DNA of 64,000 bases from Platerodrilus igneus. Lineage: Eukaryota > Arthropoda > Insecta > Coleoptera > Lycidae. A model generated the notes under the pieces. It did no database searches. It saw nothing but the letters and a program-made list of their open reading frames with translations, and was not told the DNA's origin. The translations under genes and the position numbers were made by a program. The stretch covers positions 6,634,001 through 6,698,000 of the forward strand of contig JARFIW010001082.1 of the NCBI GenBank assembly GCA_036346225.1, written 5' to 3'. This document shows positions 35,134-47,438 of this stretch, piece after piece. Positions within the stretch are counted from its first letter, which is position 1; each line of letters opens with the position of its first letter.

Positions 35134-35422
35134 CGGCTCCGTGGCGTAGTTGGTATGTATGTGACTACTATGCCCAAGGTTCCGGGTTCGAATCCCCACA
35201 CGGTTCGCTTGAAAAATGTTAGGCGAGCATTTTCTACAAAAATACGCCCTCGTTCGGATGAGTGGCAAAATGGAGGTCCCGTGTGTGAGTGTTGTCACGC
35301 ACGTTAAAGATCCCTACCTTGCTTGGAACAGCAAGGGTTCGGCAAAATCCAAAATTTTCCAGGTAATATAAAACTTGCTTCCTGGCCAATGTAGTACATT
35401 CGGGTGGAGCATTGGAAAATCA
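35134..35422 (+). mobile_element. tRNA-derived SINE, copy 2
   Basis: The tRNA-like head has an exact A box TGGCGTAGTTGG (35142-35153) and an exact B box GGTTCGAATCC (35185-35195), the two internal promoters for RNA polymerase III. The body, including CACGCACGTTAAAGATCCC, matches copy 1 at 6390-6685 throughout. It is better preserved than copy 1 and sits beside the 3' end of a LINE block. Confidence 0.88.
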
Positions 35423-35954
35423 CATGTAAGGTTGTGAAGGGGGGTAAGCAGCCTGTGGCTTCCAAGTTCCTCCAGCACTTGAACATTTACCGATTTAATA
35501 TTTTTTCCAATATATCTTTTCGTATAGTCAACATTAATTGCAGATATTTCACAACCAACACCTGTAGCTGTTTATAATAATCATCAGATCTATCTGCGCT
35601 CATTTTTTGGCCGTAGGTTTTCCGTCTCAAAACTGGTTGGACATGTACCTGCACGTATCTATATTCTGAGTTAGCCTACACAGTTCCCTGAAATTCTCAC
35701 ACAGCATGTATACAGCTCGGTTCCTCTTCTATTGTTTTCTAATTTTATGCCCTATTTCACCGAGATTCAGTAAAGGGGGTTAAGCAACCTGTGGCTGCCA
35801 AGATCCCCCAACACGTAGACATTTGCTGCAATAATAGTTTTCCGATAAATCCTTTCATATAATTAACATTATTCGAGAATATTGCCCAACCAATACTTGT
35901 AGTTGCTTATAATAATCATTATGTTTAAGTAGTTACTTTCTTCATCATTAATTT
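35423..35954 (-). repeat. Second tandem block of GTAAGCAGCCTGTGG units and LINE 3' ends
   Basis: Same order as at 32520-33070: unit, short LINE end (35625-35720), unit (35765 on), then the LINE 3' terminus. Confidence 0.65.
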
Positions 35955-37656
35955 ATCCATCTTGGGACTGATTGGATGCGTACCTCCATTGATTTCTATT
36001 CAGAGCTAGCCTACACATCTCCCTGAAACTACTACAGCCTACATCTTTCACTATCTGTGTGCAATAGTCTAACCTATGTCTACCTCATATTTCCTATCTC
36101 TGCTTCTAATATATTTCGCACTATTATCTCATGCCGTAGTATGTTTTCTATCATCCTATATCTCCTATTTTTTACCGTTTTTCACATATTTCTTTCTTCC
36201 CCTACCATTTTTAGTACCTCTTCGTCCTTAACTTTGTCTGTCCACGATATCTTCATCATACGTCAGTAGCACCACATTTCAAAAGCTTCTACCTTTTTCT
36301 TGTCCGATTTTCCTACTGTCCAGGCTTCACAGCCGTACAGTGCTGTGCTCCACACATAGGTTTTAAGCAATCTTTCCTTGTTTCTATGTTTGTTGTTTTT
36401 GAACACAGTAGTGTAGTGTAGTGTAGTGTAGCACGACCTTGTGCTAATCTTTGTTTTACATCTTTTGTGCCGTTCCCATTTTGCGTTATTTGGCTTCCTA
36501 GGTGGCAGAAATTCTTAACCTCTTGTAAGTTCGTGTTACATATTTGTATTCTTGTTTTTGATTTATTTTCCCCACCTTTGCATACTAGTACTTTAGTTTT
36601 GTTAATTTTCATACCGTATCTCTCTGTTAGAACTGTTTCCATTTCATTAAGAGCAGCCTCTAACTCTTCTTGGCTAAACGCTAATACCGCTATATCACCT
36701 GCAAATCTAAGCATATCAATTTTTTGTCCCTGCATAGTACTTCCAAATGTCTTCCTGCATTTGATAGTATTTATTGCCTCTTCAATGTACAAGTTAAAAA
36801 TTAATGGGGATAGGGCACATCCCTGTCTCACCCCTTTCCTAATGTTTACTTCTCTACGTTCCTGCTCTAATTCTATTACTGCTGTTTGCTCTTTGTCTAA
36901 GCTAAGTACTATTTGTCTATCCCTATAACTCATTCCAATCGTTTTGAGTATTTCAAATATTTTTCCATTTTTACATTGTCTACTACTTTTTCCAGATCTA
37001 CAAACCCTATATACACGCTTTCGCTTTTTTCTATTGTTTTCTCCATTATCACTCTCAGAACTAAAATAGCCTTCCGTGTTCCCCTGTTTCGCCTAAACCC
37101 AAATTGGTCTTCTCCTAGTATTTCTTCTAGTTAATATTTTTGACACGTGTGCTGTCAAACTTATTGTTCGAAAATTTTCACATCTATCCGCGCCTTTCTT
37201 TTTTGATCTAGTTACTATGATGTTACGTCTCATACATATAGCTTACAAGTTGGAATAGACGTTCTGTTACTGATTGTCCAGCGACTTTTAAAGTTTCTGC
37301 TTGCACCTTATCTGTATCCGGCGCCTTACCATTTTTCAGACCCTTTAATGCTAATTCAAACTCATCTCTAAGTATAGGATATCCCAAGTCATAATTTTCA
37401 ATGTCTGATACCTGTTCTAATGCAGTTAGTTCCTCTCTTGCATATAAATTCCCTATATATTCTTGCTAACTACCCACTTTCTCTACATTTTCAATAATGA
37501 CGTTTCCACCCGCGTCCCTTATATTTTTGCTATACGGTTTTATATCCCTAAAATTGATTCTAATTAGTTAGTATGCTTCATCTGTCTTTACTACTTCCAT
37601 CTTAGTTTGTACCTCTCTGCACTTTTCATCAATCTATTGTTCTTTAGCTTCTGGAT
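35955..37656 (-). pseudogene. RTE LINE reverse transcriptase
   Basis: The main frame (36313-36933) has the RT block VRQGCALSPLIFNLYIEEAI and the palm block LRFAGDIAVLA. The usual (Y/F)ADD motif reads FAGD here, so a catalytic aspartate is lost. The upstream part (37.3-36.95 kb) carries an NGKAPDTDKVQAE word and a decayed fingers region. A GTGTA-type short repeat (about 36411-36432) breaks the downstream frame. It joins the endonuclease at 39346 once the insertion 37661-39345 is removed, although part of the linker region is missing. Confidence 0.82.
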
Positions 37657-37660
37657 AGCT

Positions 37661-39345
37661 TGTTACGTTTGGGTATTACTAATGGGTTTTTACTCCTATA
37701 TTGCCAACTGAAAGGCACCAGGATAATTAACGAGGATTTCCTGATGATGTAAAGAGCCCAAGGTTAGCTTAGATGGAAAACGGCTCATAGATAAGGAAAC
37801 CTCCAAACGCTAAGCGGCTAGTCGAGTGATTTGCTCTGGGTAGAACATTAGTTGGGGTCGGGGTTGGAATACGATCAAAAATTTAGTGAATATGGCGCCA
37901 CAGAATTTTTGAATACAATGATGACCTAATTTTAGTCTGTTTGTTGCTCAAATACCGCTGTACAAAAGATATTACGTGAACATAACCCTTACAAATGCTT
38001 ACCTTCTGGCTCGATATTTTATTGTTAAAGATGCACTGCTACACCTGTAATCAAATTAAAGCAAGACTAACACAGTTTGTGCATTCTGTTAATTAAGTCA
38101 AAAAAGTTTATAATTACTAAGAATCAAACCTCATTCATTCCAACTAATAATTATAGACATGACCGAAATGAATTTCTATTCTCTTAAGTATCAGTTGAAA
38201 ATTATTTACAATGATTTCTCTTAACAAATTTACTTCAAAAAATTTGACTAAGTTATAGTTAGGAAAAATATGTACTTATGTACACGATAATCTTCTCAAC
38301 ACCTATATCTCACAAAAATTAGATAGTGTTGTTATTTTTACATTATAAAAATTTAGCAATGATTATTCTTGTGAATGTTCAAACTTGATTATTATTAACC
38401 TTCGGTAGTACTACTTAGAGGCTTCACATTTAAATAGTATTTTAAAATATTTCAATTAATAAATATTGTAGAGCAAAATTAAACAATTTAGTTATCTGAA
38501 CTTAGATAATTTTATATTCAAATGATAGCTTCAATTTTGTTAGTCCTGAAAGTTAACCCTTAATATACATATATACTGCCCTCAGTCATCTTTTTATTTG
38601 TACTAATGAAAAATAAAAGTGAAACTTATCAGGTTCTCTTCACCAATAACAAAGTTATCCAGAGGTCAACAACATAACGAACTAGAAAATTTCCACGTTG
38701 AACAAATAAAAAACTTACTTGTTTGTCATTCCAAATGTTACAACTTGACGTACTTAAAGAGCACTAATTACATACCAGATGTTTATCCATCAGAAGAATA
38801 ATTGCGATGTACTTGGATCATTTTCGGAATATTTAATGATAATTGAAATCTTCTTGTTACTATAATAATCAGGTTAGAATTCTCCAAAATCACATAAATT
38901 AATTAATCCTGTTACAGAATATCAAACGAACATCACGTGAATCCACGTCAAGTAAATTTGCATGCTGTTCAAATGCCAACTATTTTCATTTACGCCTAGT
39001 TTATTAAATCGATTTCTTTTTCACGTGTTTCCAACACCAAGTATAACCACTTGATGTCATGTTTTTATAAAAAGAACGAACGACTTTCTAAAGCAACAGC
39101 CCAGGTGACAGTGCCGTATTCTGACGTATCCTACCGCTTGACAACAGTTACAACGATCTTTATAATTATTGAAGGAGGGAGCTCTTATAATGACGCTTGT
39201 AAATAATATTTTATGTCACCGCTCAATTGTAATAAATTGTAATAAATATTACGCAAAATGTGTAGAGATATTAGGCTTGAATTGACCTATAAAAATAACT
39301 ACATAAATATTCGTCAAAATATTGCATGAATATAAACTTGTTACA
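37661..39345 (+). mobile_element. Solo LTR-like insertion splitting the LINE
   Basis: Starts TGTTACGTTTGG and ends CTTGTTACA. AGCT flanks both sides (37657-37660 and 39346-39349). The LINE reading continues across the junction when the insert and one AGCT are skipped. No protein is encoded inside its 1685 bases. A long LTR left after recombination fits best; a TIR element with TGTTAC/GTAACA ends is the alternative. Confidence 0.65.
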
Positions 39346-40030
39346 AGCTTCTACAATCTTTTACTTGATTCCTAAACCGTTGTCTAACAAGAATGTAATC
39401 TATTTGATATCTTCCCATATCTCTTAGCATCTTCCACCTGTGTCGTCTTCTAGCATGATGTTGAAATAATGTGTTTGTGATGATTAAATTGTTCTTGTCG
39501 CAAAATTCTACCAGCCTATTTTCCCTGTCGTTTCTCGTGCCTAAATCAAATAAACCTCCTACCGCTCCTTCTTTACCCTCACCTACCACTGCATTAAAAT
39601 CCTCCGTAATTATTAAATTTTCATGTCCTTCTACGTATCTTAATATGTCTTCGATATCTTTGTAGATTGCTTCTATCTCTTCGTCACTGTAGCTAGAGGT
39701 GGGTATGTATACTTGTATTATTACTTTGTTTACCGGTTTAGATTCTAATCTAACCATGAGTACTCTTTCGTTCTTTTGTAAGTAATTTTCTACACAGTAA
39801 CCTATTTTTTTCTGCATAACTATCCCCACACCCAAATTTCCTTCCTCTGCTCCTGTATGAATTACCCTAAAGTCTCCACTCCAAATATCCCCCACCTCTG
39901 GCCACCGAACTTCGCTGATCCCTACTACGTCTAGTAATAACCTATTCATTTCGATTTTTAGGTTCTCTAGCTTACCTACTTGCTTCATACTTCTAACATT
40001 CTACGCTCCAACTAGCAAAATGTTCCCAAC
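39341..40030 (-). pseudogene. RTE LINE apurinic-type endonuclease domain
   Basis: The open frame from 39988 (M at 39986-39988) gives about 215 residues: VVGISEVRWPEVG (the family's E-containing block), a long middle, then EDFNAVVG (usually GDFNA, glycine changed to glutamate) and YQIDYILVRQRFR near the end. This is the EEP nuclease fold that nicks target DNA in LINEs, of the type often annotated as craniofacial-development-protein-2-like. Code continues upstream to about 40030 with a stop. The SDH block is missing because of the deletion or insertion at its 3' side. Confidence 0.85.
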
Positions 40031-41071
40031 TCTTATTCTTAACTTTTTGATTGCATCCTCCGAAGTAGTCCCCTCCCGGAAATCCAAAAGGGGGCCTATT
40101 TTAACTCCGGAATCTTTTACCCCAGAGAATGCTATCGTTTTATTATAATTTAAGTACGCTGTGTTCTTGGGAGGTAATGTGGTGGTTTCACGTTGTCTTC
40201 CACATCGTGGTAGTGTGTCTTAGACTGCCATACCGACCCCTATAGTCTTTTTCAATCTAAGTACCGAAAGAGCCGCTGCCCTCTTTCGGGGACCTTTCTT
40301 AGTCTGGTTCCTCACTAACGACCCTACTACTATGGTTGGACCTGTAGTGTGGCTCTTTAGCTCATTAGAACACGTAAACCATTTCATTTGTTCTAGTAAT
40401 CTAGAACTTCGGCAAGGTGCAAGTCCATTCGAAAAGGGATGTAATTATAGCAGAGGTATATAATTACACAGAATCCAAGTATCAGTAAGTGATTCTTTAA
40501 ATAACTTTAATGCAAACTTGACTAAGGTAACAAAATAAATAATTATACAAGATGAACTCCAAAAACTTAGGGTTATATTTAGATTGGATTCCAATCCACG
40601 ATGGTAATCAAGCTTTGTTAGGCATATTCATTACCGCGTGCAAAACATTTCTGAAGTGTTTTTACAAACAGGAAGACCTTGAAAAGAATATGTAGTTTTT
40701 ACGATTAATTCTAAGTAAATTAACAGGCAGAGCATTAACTTTGATAGCGAATAAAGACGATCTAAGTGATTGGGAGGACTGTAAAGGATATTAATTGCGT
40801 ATTTCGGCAACCAGCACAATATTAAATGCTTAATTAGAGACTTATTAAACTTACAAATGGAACACAGGAACCGGATCCTAACGTACGTTTAACTAAAACT
40901 AAAATATGCCATGTATTCTGGCAAATGTCGACTAAACAAGTTCTTGTACCCCAACAGAAGTCATGTCCAGCTGTAAGACCTGCTGTTTCTTCCCTACATC
41001 ATTTTGTTGACTTTCCTCAAGGAGAATTGGTTTTGGATTTTCCTTGCTAAATTTTTCAGGTGTTTTTTAGT
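40031..41071. other. LINE 5' flank and unassigned sequence
   Basis: The stretch 40030-40440 may be the LINE's 5' untranslated part (mixed base composition). Beyond it I see only AT-rich sequence with short frames such as 40631-40819. Confidence 0.4.
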
Positions 41072-41324
41072 TGTTACGGTCGCCACCGATCTTATTTCGT
41101 TCAAATCGTCGGAATATGTTTACGGCGACTATTGTTATTGGTTGAGTATTAATTATATAATATAATCAGCATGGATTGTTCTCAGTCACTTGTTTAATAC
41201 CATTTCTTAAAACTCTATATTCACATAAAACAACAATAAAGAAGATATATACACATTTACATTGTGTCCACGAGCACTTCTTAAAAGCAACTCTTGACCA
41301 ATAAAAGCCAAGAAAATAATGTAA
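41072..41324 (+). mobile_element. Possible short LTR-like insertion
   Basis: TGTTACGGTCGCC begins the block, TAGT lies on both sides (41068-41071 and 41325-41328), and an AATAAAG word occurs inside. The right end is TGTAA, not CA, and no second copy is in the window. Confidence 0.3.
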
Positions 41325-44291
41325 TAGTAGACGATGTCAATTAAAGAACAAAACCATTTACCAGACGAAATGCATATCGCAGCAACGGTAAAGAGTGATA
41401 TAATAAAGTCTCACCTAAATAACAATGTAACTCTAAATTTTTACACCGAAGATCTAATGGATAGTCAATGCTAATCTTATTTTATAATTAATCTCCAAAC
41501 AATAAAAACTGCGGTCATTAGCTTATTCGTGGTGTCAAAATGAGTTCACTACAGTTTTGTTTGATTTAAAAACTCGCGTTGAATGTGAAATGATTATGCC
41601 TTTTTGCAGTCATGCTCAATTTAACGAATTTGGCGACAGGGATAGTGATATTGATGTTGTAAAGTTTACTATAAACCCGAGTTTTTATATGTAAAAAGGG
41701 TTAATTTTCTATAAACTAATCTGTGTAGATATATTAAAAGATAATAAAAACTAGGATGATTTTGAAACCAGGAGATATTTAATAACTTAACGCAACAAGA
41801 AAAACTATTTCTCTGTCACTATTCACATTTCGGTAACTATATGAATGACAATGAAATTTTATCGCTTATTTGTAGGGAGTGGTGGTTTTCTCTCATGATA
41901 TAATCCATGTCCCTCGGTATGCTATCGTCAACGCGTCATTGCACTTATAGGAAAGTTTAACATGTCGGGTCAAGGATTAGTATTTATGAACTCATATCAA
42001 AAATGACATAATACACAGTGGTGATTTAAATCTATAATTAAATCCTATTTTTTACGTATTTGATTTCGTATATTTGTAATTAAAATCATATATTCAATTG
42101 TTTAGTGTATGTACTGCCTACTGCGTGTATATGCTTGCATAAACCTTAACATATGGGAATTATAAAGATTCCTACTACAAAGTTCGTGTATCGACCGCAT
42201 TACTTAAGAAATGTTCGGTTGCTGTTCATTTACGCGCACCATGCCCTGTTCCCGCTCTCTCAATAATTCGAATTTTTAAAATTCTGCATTCCCATTGATT
42301 TAGTATAGAACATGGAAGTTCCGAATCGGGTGCTCCCATTGGTCTTAGCAGTTTAAATAAAAGTAAATATACTGGACCGTTCAAAGACTAAAAATATAAT
42401 GTACTGTTAAGTCAGAAGAAATATCGTTTCGTATTTAATAAAAAGATGGCTCTGATAATGTAGTAACAAAAATTCAAGATACACGTTTTAAAAGTGACGT
42501 TTGACAGAAGAACATGGCCGCCAACATCTTAGGTTACAATAATCTAGAAATTGCTACTACAAAGTTTGCGTATTCACCGCGCCGATTAAAAATATCGGCA
42601 CTGCAGTGCACTTGGGCGTACCCTGTCCAGCTCCCGCTCTCTCGATAATTCGAATTTATAAAATCCTACGATCCTATTGGCCAGCCTACCGAACGATCTA
42701 CCACGACTGCCACTCTTTGATTTTTAAAATCCCTGCGATCCTATTGGGCGTCCTGCAGAACATGGCCTTTGCCGTATGACTTTGCATTTTATACATGGAC
42801 GAGTATCTATCTCCATGACATTATTACAAAATATTTAATTATCCCATATTCAAATAATTGCAAGTAATTGGCGTTGTATGGGGAAACACCCTCATTGTAA
42901 ATTTTTAGATCTTAGCTATGGGTTGGCAAAGGTTAGCTTAATTGCAGATTCGGACTTCTAAAGATAATTGAGTCTATCCGATGCTTTACATGCTAAGAAA
43001 ATGTTTAAAACAAAAATTTATTGTGACCGAGATTATAGGATGTGTAAATTAACAAAATTAGCTTATAGTATGAAAAACAACATGAGGTACGTCATATCTG
43101 GAAATACATAAACATTGGGCATAATATAGATTTAACGTAGTAGTAGATATTGCGTATATTAGTTTAGATTAGTGTGTATTGTATCAACTTAATCTTTTTA
43201 ATAGAGGTCGTCGTATTAATTCTAATAGCACGTAAGTCAAAGACAACGACTTTTCAGGAGACACAAAAACCAATTCTATGGCATCATCATTCAATATTTT
43301 CATCAGTCTTCTGTTTTTATTCTTCCCACACCCTAAAACCAATTTTGTATTATTTTCCCACAGCTTAATCAAATATAGCATGACATACAAATAATTGGAA
43401 CTTAAAAAACTGAGATACCTATTATTAGCTCTTTGTGAAACAAGATACCTAAAATTAGAACTTCATGTAAATTGACATAAGTTTTATTGTGTTCTAATTT
43501 AAATCATTAATTATACAATACAAGTCATACATAACACAATTCACATTTAGTTACTGTTCCGTTTATATTGTAAATTTTACTGCCAATTTTGTTAATACAT
43601 CGAGTTTGGTGATTTTTTAAATTCACCGCAGTATATTTAAATTTATTAGAGTAGAATTTCCTTGGTTTACTGAAGCACGCGCCAACAAGTGCCGCGAGTG
43701 ATAAAACGTTATTCTGCATGTGCAAACAGTATAGTATTGACTGGAAAATCCACGAAGCTCAAAGAGAATCGATTTGCCTTTCGAACAGTCCGTATCGCTA
43801 TTTTCTACATAGAACAAATTATTTACATGAACCGCTTGCCTTTAGAACACCGCTATCGTTATAAATGTGTTTCGCTACACCCGCCAAAAGAGAAGATTAG
43901 AATTTGTTACATAGTTTTTTTTCGTTGACACGGCTGCATAAATCACCAGGTGAGTGTTTTAGTAAACGTTTGATTTGGTTAAAAACATTAATTATTTGTT
44001 GTTTGTTTAACTATCACTTAAAATTTGTTAAATTATCATTTTACTTTCACCGCAATTAATTTACGTTTGGTAAGCTTCTCGCCGGATTTGAGTAAACAAC
44101 AAACTCAGATAATTAATTATACCGCTCATCAAAGCATTGACAGTTAATTATCATAATTTTTATCGTTGAGTTATTTACGAGCATTTGTTATCTGCTGTGC
44201 AATAGGCACACGTGTTTGTTATCGGTGCTAGACTATTAAAATTGTCAAGATCTCGTTCTTATTTCATCCGCTTTGTATTTATATTTAACTA
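41325..44291. other. Mostly unassigned, with one dispersed repeat pair
   Basis: Two related segments (42165-42330 and 42549-42700) share CTACTACAAAGTT, CCCGCTCTCTC and AATAATTCGAATTT words in order. No gene is recognised. Any LTR or leader for the BEL/Pao gag at 44.3 kb should lie in 43.1-44.29 kb, but I could not define its ends. Confidence 0.45.
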
Positions 44292-44977
44292 TGGCCGAAA
44301 AGCTGAAACGTAATTGTTTTCTATGTAATATCGCTAGAGGAAATGTTTGAAATCGCTCAAAAATGTACTATCGATGCAACCTTTTTAGATTTATTTCGCG
44401 CACAGTATGAATCTCTGGAAACCGTTAAAGAAAATTTCCTCACACATCATAATTTGGTAGTAGGTGCAATTTCTTCCGCCGGTGACGCTGATGAAAAATT
44501 TGAATTGGAAGACGTTGTACGTAAACGTTTTGATAAAACTACTTTAAAATAAAAGCGCTCTATTTCAAGCTGTTTATCAGCCAATCTTCGCCTCGGGCTG
44601 ATGTGTCCCCGCCGCTAGATACTTTAAAGTCGAAGGTACCACTCCCGCCGCTGACGCTGCCTACGTTTGATGGGGAAAGTTGTTTGTTTGATAGCTTCAT
44701 TGATCGTTTTGATAGTCTAGTTCATCTTAATAACGATTTGTCGGATGTAGATAAATTTTCGTATCTTCAATCAGCACTAAAAAGTTCCGCACTTTTAACC
44801 ATTAAAAACTTTGACCTTACAGAAGCCAATTACGCTCTTGCATACACAAAACTTCGTGAAAAATATCGGAATATTCGTCACATTACCTCAGCTCTATGGA
44901 ACAATATTGATAAATTTCCTAAATTAAACTCCGATAACCCCGTCGGTTTGCAAAAATTAGTTGCTGATCCGCAATGA
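44292..44977 (+). pseudogene. BEL/Pao-type gag, N-terminal part
   Basis: A first ATG at 44292 opens 19 codons, followed by a frame change. The frame from 44343 gives FLDLFRAQYESLETVKENFL, a typical BEL/Pao gag start. From 44603 the next frame reads LPPLTLPTFDGES...FDSFIDRFDSLVHLNNDLSDVDKFSYLQSAL, the DUF1759-type core, then an EKYRNIRHITSALWNNI word. It ends at 44977. No zinc knuckle, protease or RT follows, so it is a truncated, twice-frameshifted copy. Confidence 0.8.
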
Positions 44978-45600
44978 AGCGAGGTTGCAAATAATATTTT
45001 ATTTTAGATTCAAACAGGTCGTTGCTTTTAGTACGTTAAAATTATCGTCCTAATAATTTACGAGTTTAATAAATTAAATTAATATAAAATGCATTCTCAA
45101 AAATTGAATTACACCTATTAATCTGAATAGAAAGGTGAAATAACAGAAATAATAAGTGTTACTGGCACCTACAATTGAAATCTGTCTTGTTACGTTAACT
45201 TTGGCAACCGTGCTGTAAGGCAAAGTCAAGAATTTAGTTTGTTGAAATTCAGGTGTTTTGTGTTGACATTTTAATAAAATGACATCTTCGCCAAACATAT
45301 GATTTCATTATGCATTTAAAACTTTAAACGATATTTCCGTTGCGAAAAACTAAGAACGATAATACTACTTTAAAGAAGAAATGTGCCTGTCCCGAATAAA
45401 TTTTATACCAAAAGTTAGGTTGTGATTGATATGAAAATGCATTTCATGAAATTAACATTACCCAAGGTAGAACTAAAAATTAACATGGAGTAAATTACCA
45501 AAGATTTTATTACAAATTTGCTGTAAAAACAATAAAATTACATCAATTAACATGAGAAAGAAAGTTGATTTGTGATTAAACAGAATAGTAAAAAGCCTTT
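44978..45600. other. Spacer, nothing recognised
   Basis: Only a 74-codon minus frame (45074-45298), without a motif I can name. Confidence 0.4.
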
Positions 45601-45604
45601 TATT

Positions 45605-45795
45605 TATTCTTCGCTATATGCAGAACTTGATTCTGTATCTTCACCAAGTTGTATTATAAGGTTGTCAACGGTTATATCAAGTACCTTTTCTCTTTAGTAC
45701 CAATTATCTATAACGGCATTAGTATGATGGATACACTCTTTCCAAACATCTGCGGAACACTGATTTAGTGCTTTAATCCTACTCACAGTAAGCAT
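45605..45795 (-). pseudogene. C-terminal tail of a DDE_3-type transposase
   Basis: The minus strand reads VWKECIHHTNAVIDNWY, a stop, then REKVLDITVDNLIIQLGEDTE. This resembles the end of an insect transposase family (W-x-C helix, an acidic end after an IIxLG-like word). The same family's N-terminal half may be at 15.98-16.6 kb. Only the tail is present, adjoining a truncated gag. Confidence 0.5.
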
Positions 45796-46429
45796 GCTAA
45801 TCTTGCAGCGGCTTCAAATTGTTTCAAATATGTGGGCCAAGGTGTTTTACCATTGAATGTTGGTGGTTTTACTCTAAATTTTGACGGTATTGACTCGCTT
45901 TCTTCAATGCCTCTTATTTCTGGAATGTTCTGATTTACAACTTGGTTTGCTAATTCAAGTGGCCGCGTTGTTAGTGAAATCACTTGTTCTTGCAGCCTCA
46001 TCACATCTTCTTCCATTTTTATCAATTTACTGTGCAACTTTTGTTCAACTGTTTTTACCTGTTCAGTGAAATCTTCTTTCAATGCAATGGAGCTTTCCAT
46101 TAATCTTTGCTCTAACGTGGCTGTACTTCATTCAACTTTTCTTCCATTTTCGCAGCATTTTCACTCAACCTTTCCATTTTCTCAGCATTTTCACTAAACT
46201 TTTCTTCCATTTTGTCAGCATTTTCACTAAGTGTCACTTCCATGCCGTATTTAAACTCCCTAACGGTCGATTCCAGTTCAACCGACCTCACTAAGTTTTT
46301 ACTGAGTGTCACTTCTAATTTAGCCGATCTATCTTTCATACCGGATTTAAAGTCCTTAAGGAAATTCATTAAAGTTTCTGCGTCCATTTTACTTTGGGTT
46401 CTTGTAATAGGCATATACAAACTACTCAA
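45783..46429 (-). pseudogene. Ty3-type gag, N-terminal part
   Basis: The frame 46429-46112 starts near the LTR. It forms a long coiled coil with KMEEKFSENAEKM-type repeats. After a frame change near 46105, a second stretch continues the coiled coil and ends with RVKPPTFNGKTPWPTYLKQFEAAA, the start of a retrotransposon gag core. It is cut at about 45795. It follows the minus-strand LTR (46497-48086) by 67 bases, so both belong to one element, family A. Confidence 0.72.
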
Positions 46430-46486
46430 ATGTCTTTAGACTTGTGTTTTTTTCTTTTAAATTAATCACTATATACCGCACACAGC

Positions 46487-46495
46487 CTGACACCA
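46487..46495 (-). promoter_or_regulatory. Possible primer-binding site of family A element
   Basis: The minus strand reads TGGTGTCAG directly after the LTR's last CA plus one C. A TGG start matches the complement of a tRNA 3' CCA. The tRNA species is not identified. Confidence 0.4.
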
Positions 46496-46540
46496 GTGTA
46501 GCGGGCTACTATAACGCGTTTCACTAATTTAAAACAAGTA

Positions 46541-47092
46541 GTTGTTACATGTCAACCGGCATGTATCAAGTTAGATTTAATTTGTAAATAAATTCCCGCG
46601 TATATTTTTAAATGAATACGTCAATTTCCGTTGTCCCCGACAACCGCGTCTGCGCAAAAGGATGCGGAGTGCGCGCGTGGTGTTAAAAGACGCGATTAAG
46701 TTACAAGCCCTCAACGAAGCAACAACTATCTTGAGTGGTGTGTGTGTTTTTTTTAGATATGTAGGTTCCTTGTACCTTTTATCTTCTATTGTGTACCTGG
46801 TACCTTAATTCATGTCATTCCTCTACAAGTACAGAAGCTACAGGAAAGGCGGATGGTAATTTGATTCAACATGGGTTACTTAACCTAACCTGCAATTCAC
46901 CGTTGTGCCCTGAGATGAATTTCCGAGATGCCACCACGTAAGCAATTTGTTTTGATTTAAATTATGCTTGCAAATTGACTTAAAAAGCAGTTGCATCACT
47001 TTTAAAGCGTGGTCGGTATAAGTTCAATGCGTTAAATTATGACAATGACGTGTAATTATCGCGAGTATAACAATTGCCCGAAAGTGCAACAT
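46541..47092. mobile_element. 552-bp insertion in the LTR
   Basis: Flanked by AGTA on both sides (46537-46540 and 47093-47096). The ends, GTTGTTACATG and (inverted) ATGTTGCAC, are only weakly alike. It contains a GC-rich stretch (46640-46695). No coding content; the class is uncertain. Confidence 0.5.
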
Positions 47093-47438
47093 AGTAACAA
47101 AAGTCTTTATTACTCACTATTCACAAGTCTAATTAACAGTATATGCCTTAATTATAGATGTTTTCAGTCCAATTAACAATGAAGCACTCTCACACTAATG
47201 CTATTTACAAGCACTAATATCTTCTTAAACTAATTCCTTAACCATAAGTCTTCTTAGCAGTACTACTATAATTTATTTATTACACTTTTGTCTATTTATG
47301 TATTTTACAAGCTAGCGGTACAATATACATGTTCACATAACATAAATATATATTTACTCTTGGACTTCCAAAAGCTTAACTAATTAACTTTACATGATAT
47401 AATTTATATTTGACATTTAGATATAGACTAACTCTGTA

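Noticed and set aside
36467..36928. 153-codon plus frame
   Set aside because: It is antisense to the LINE reverse transcriptase, which has the recognised motifs.
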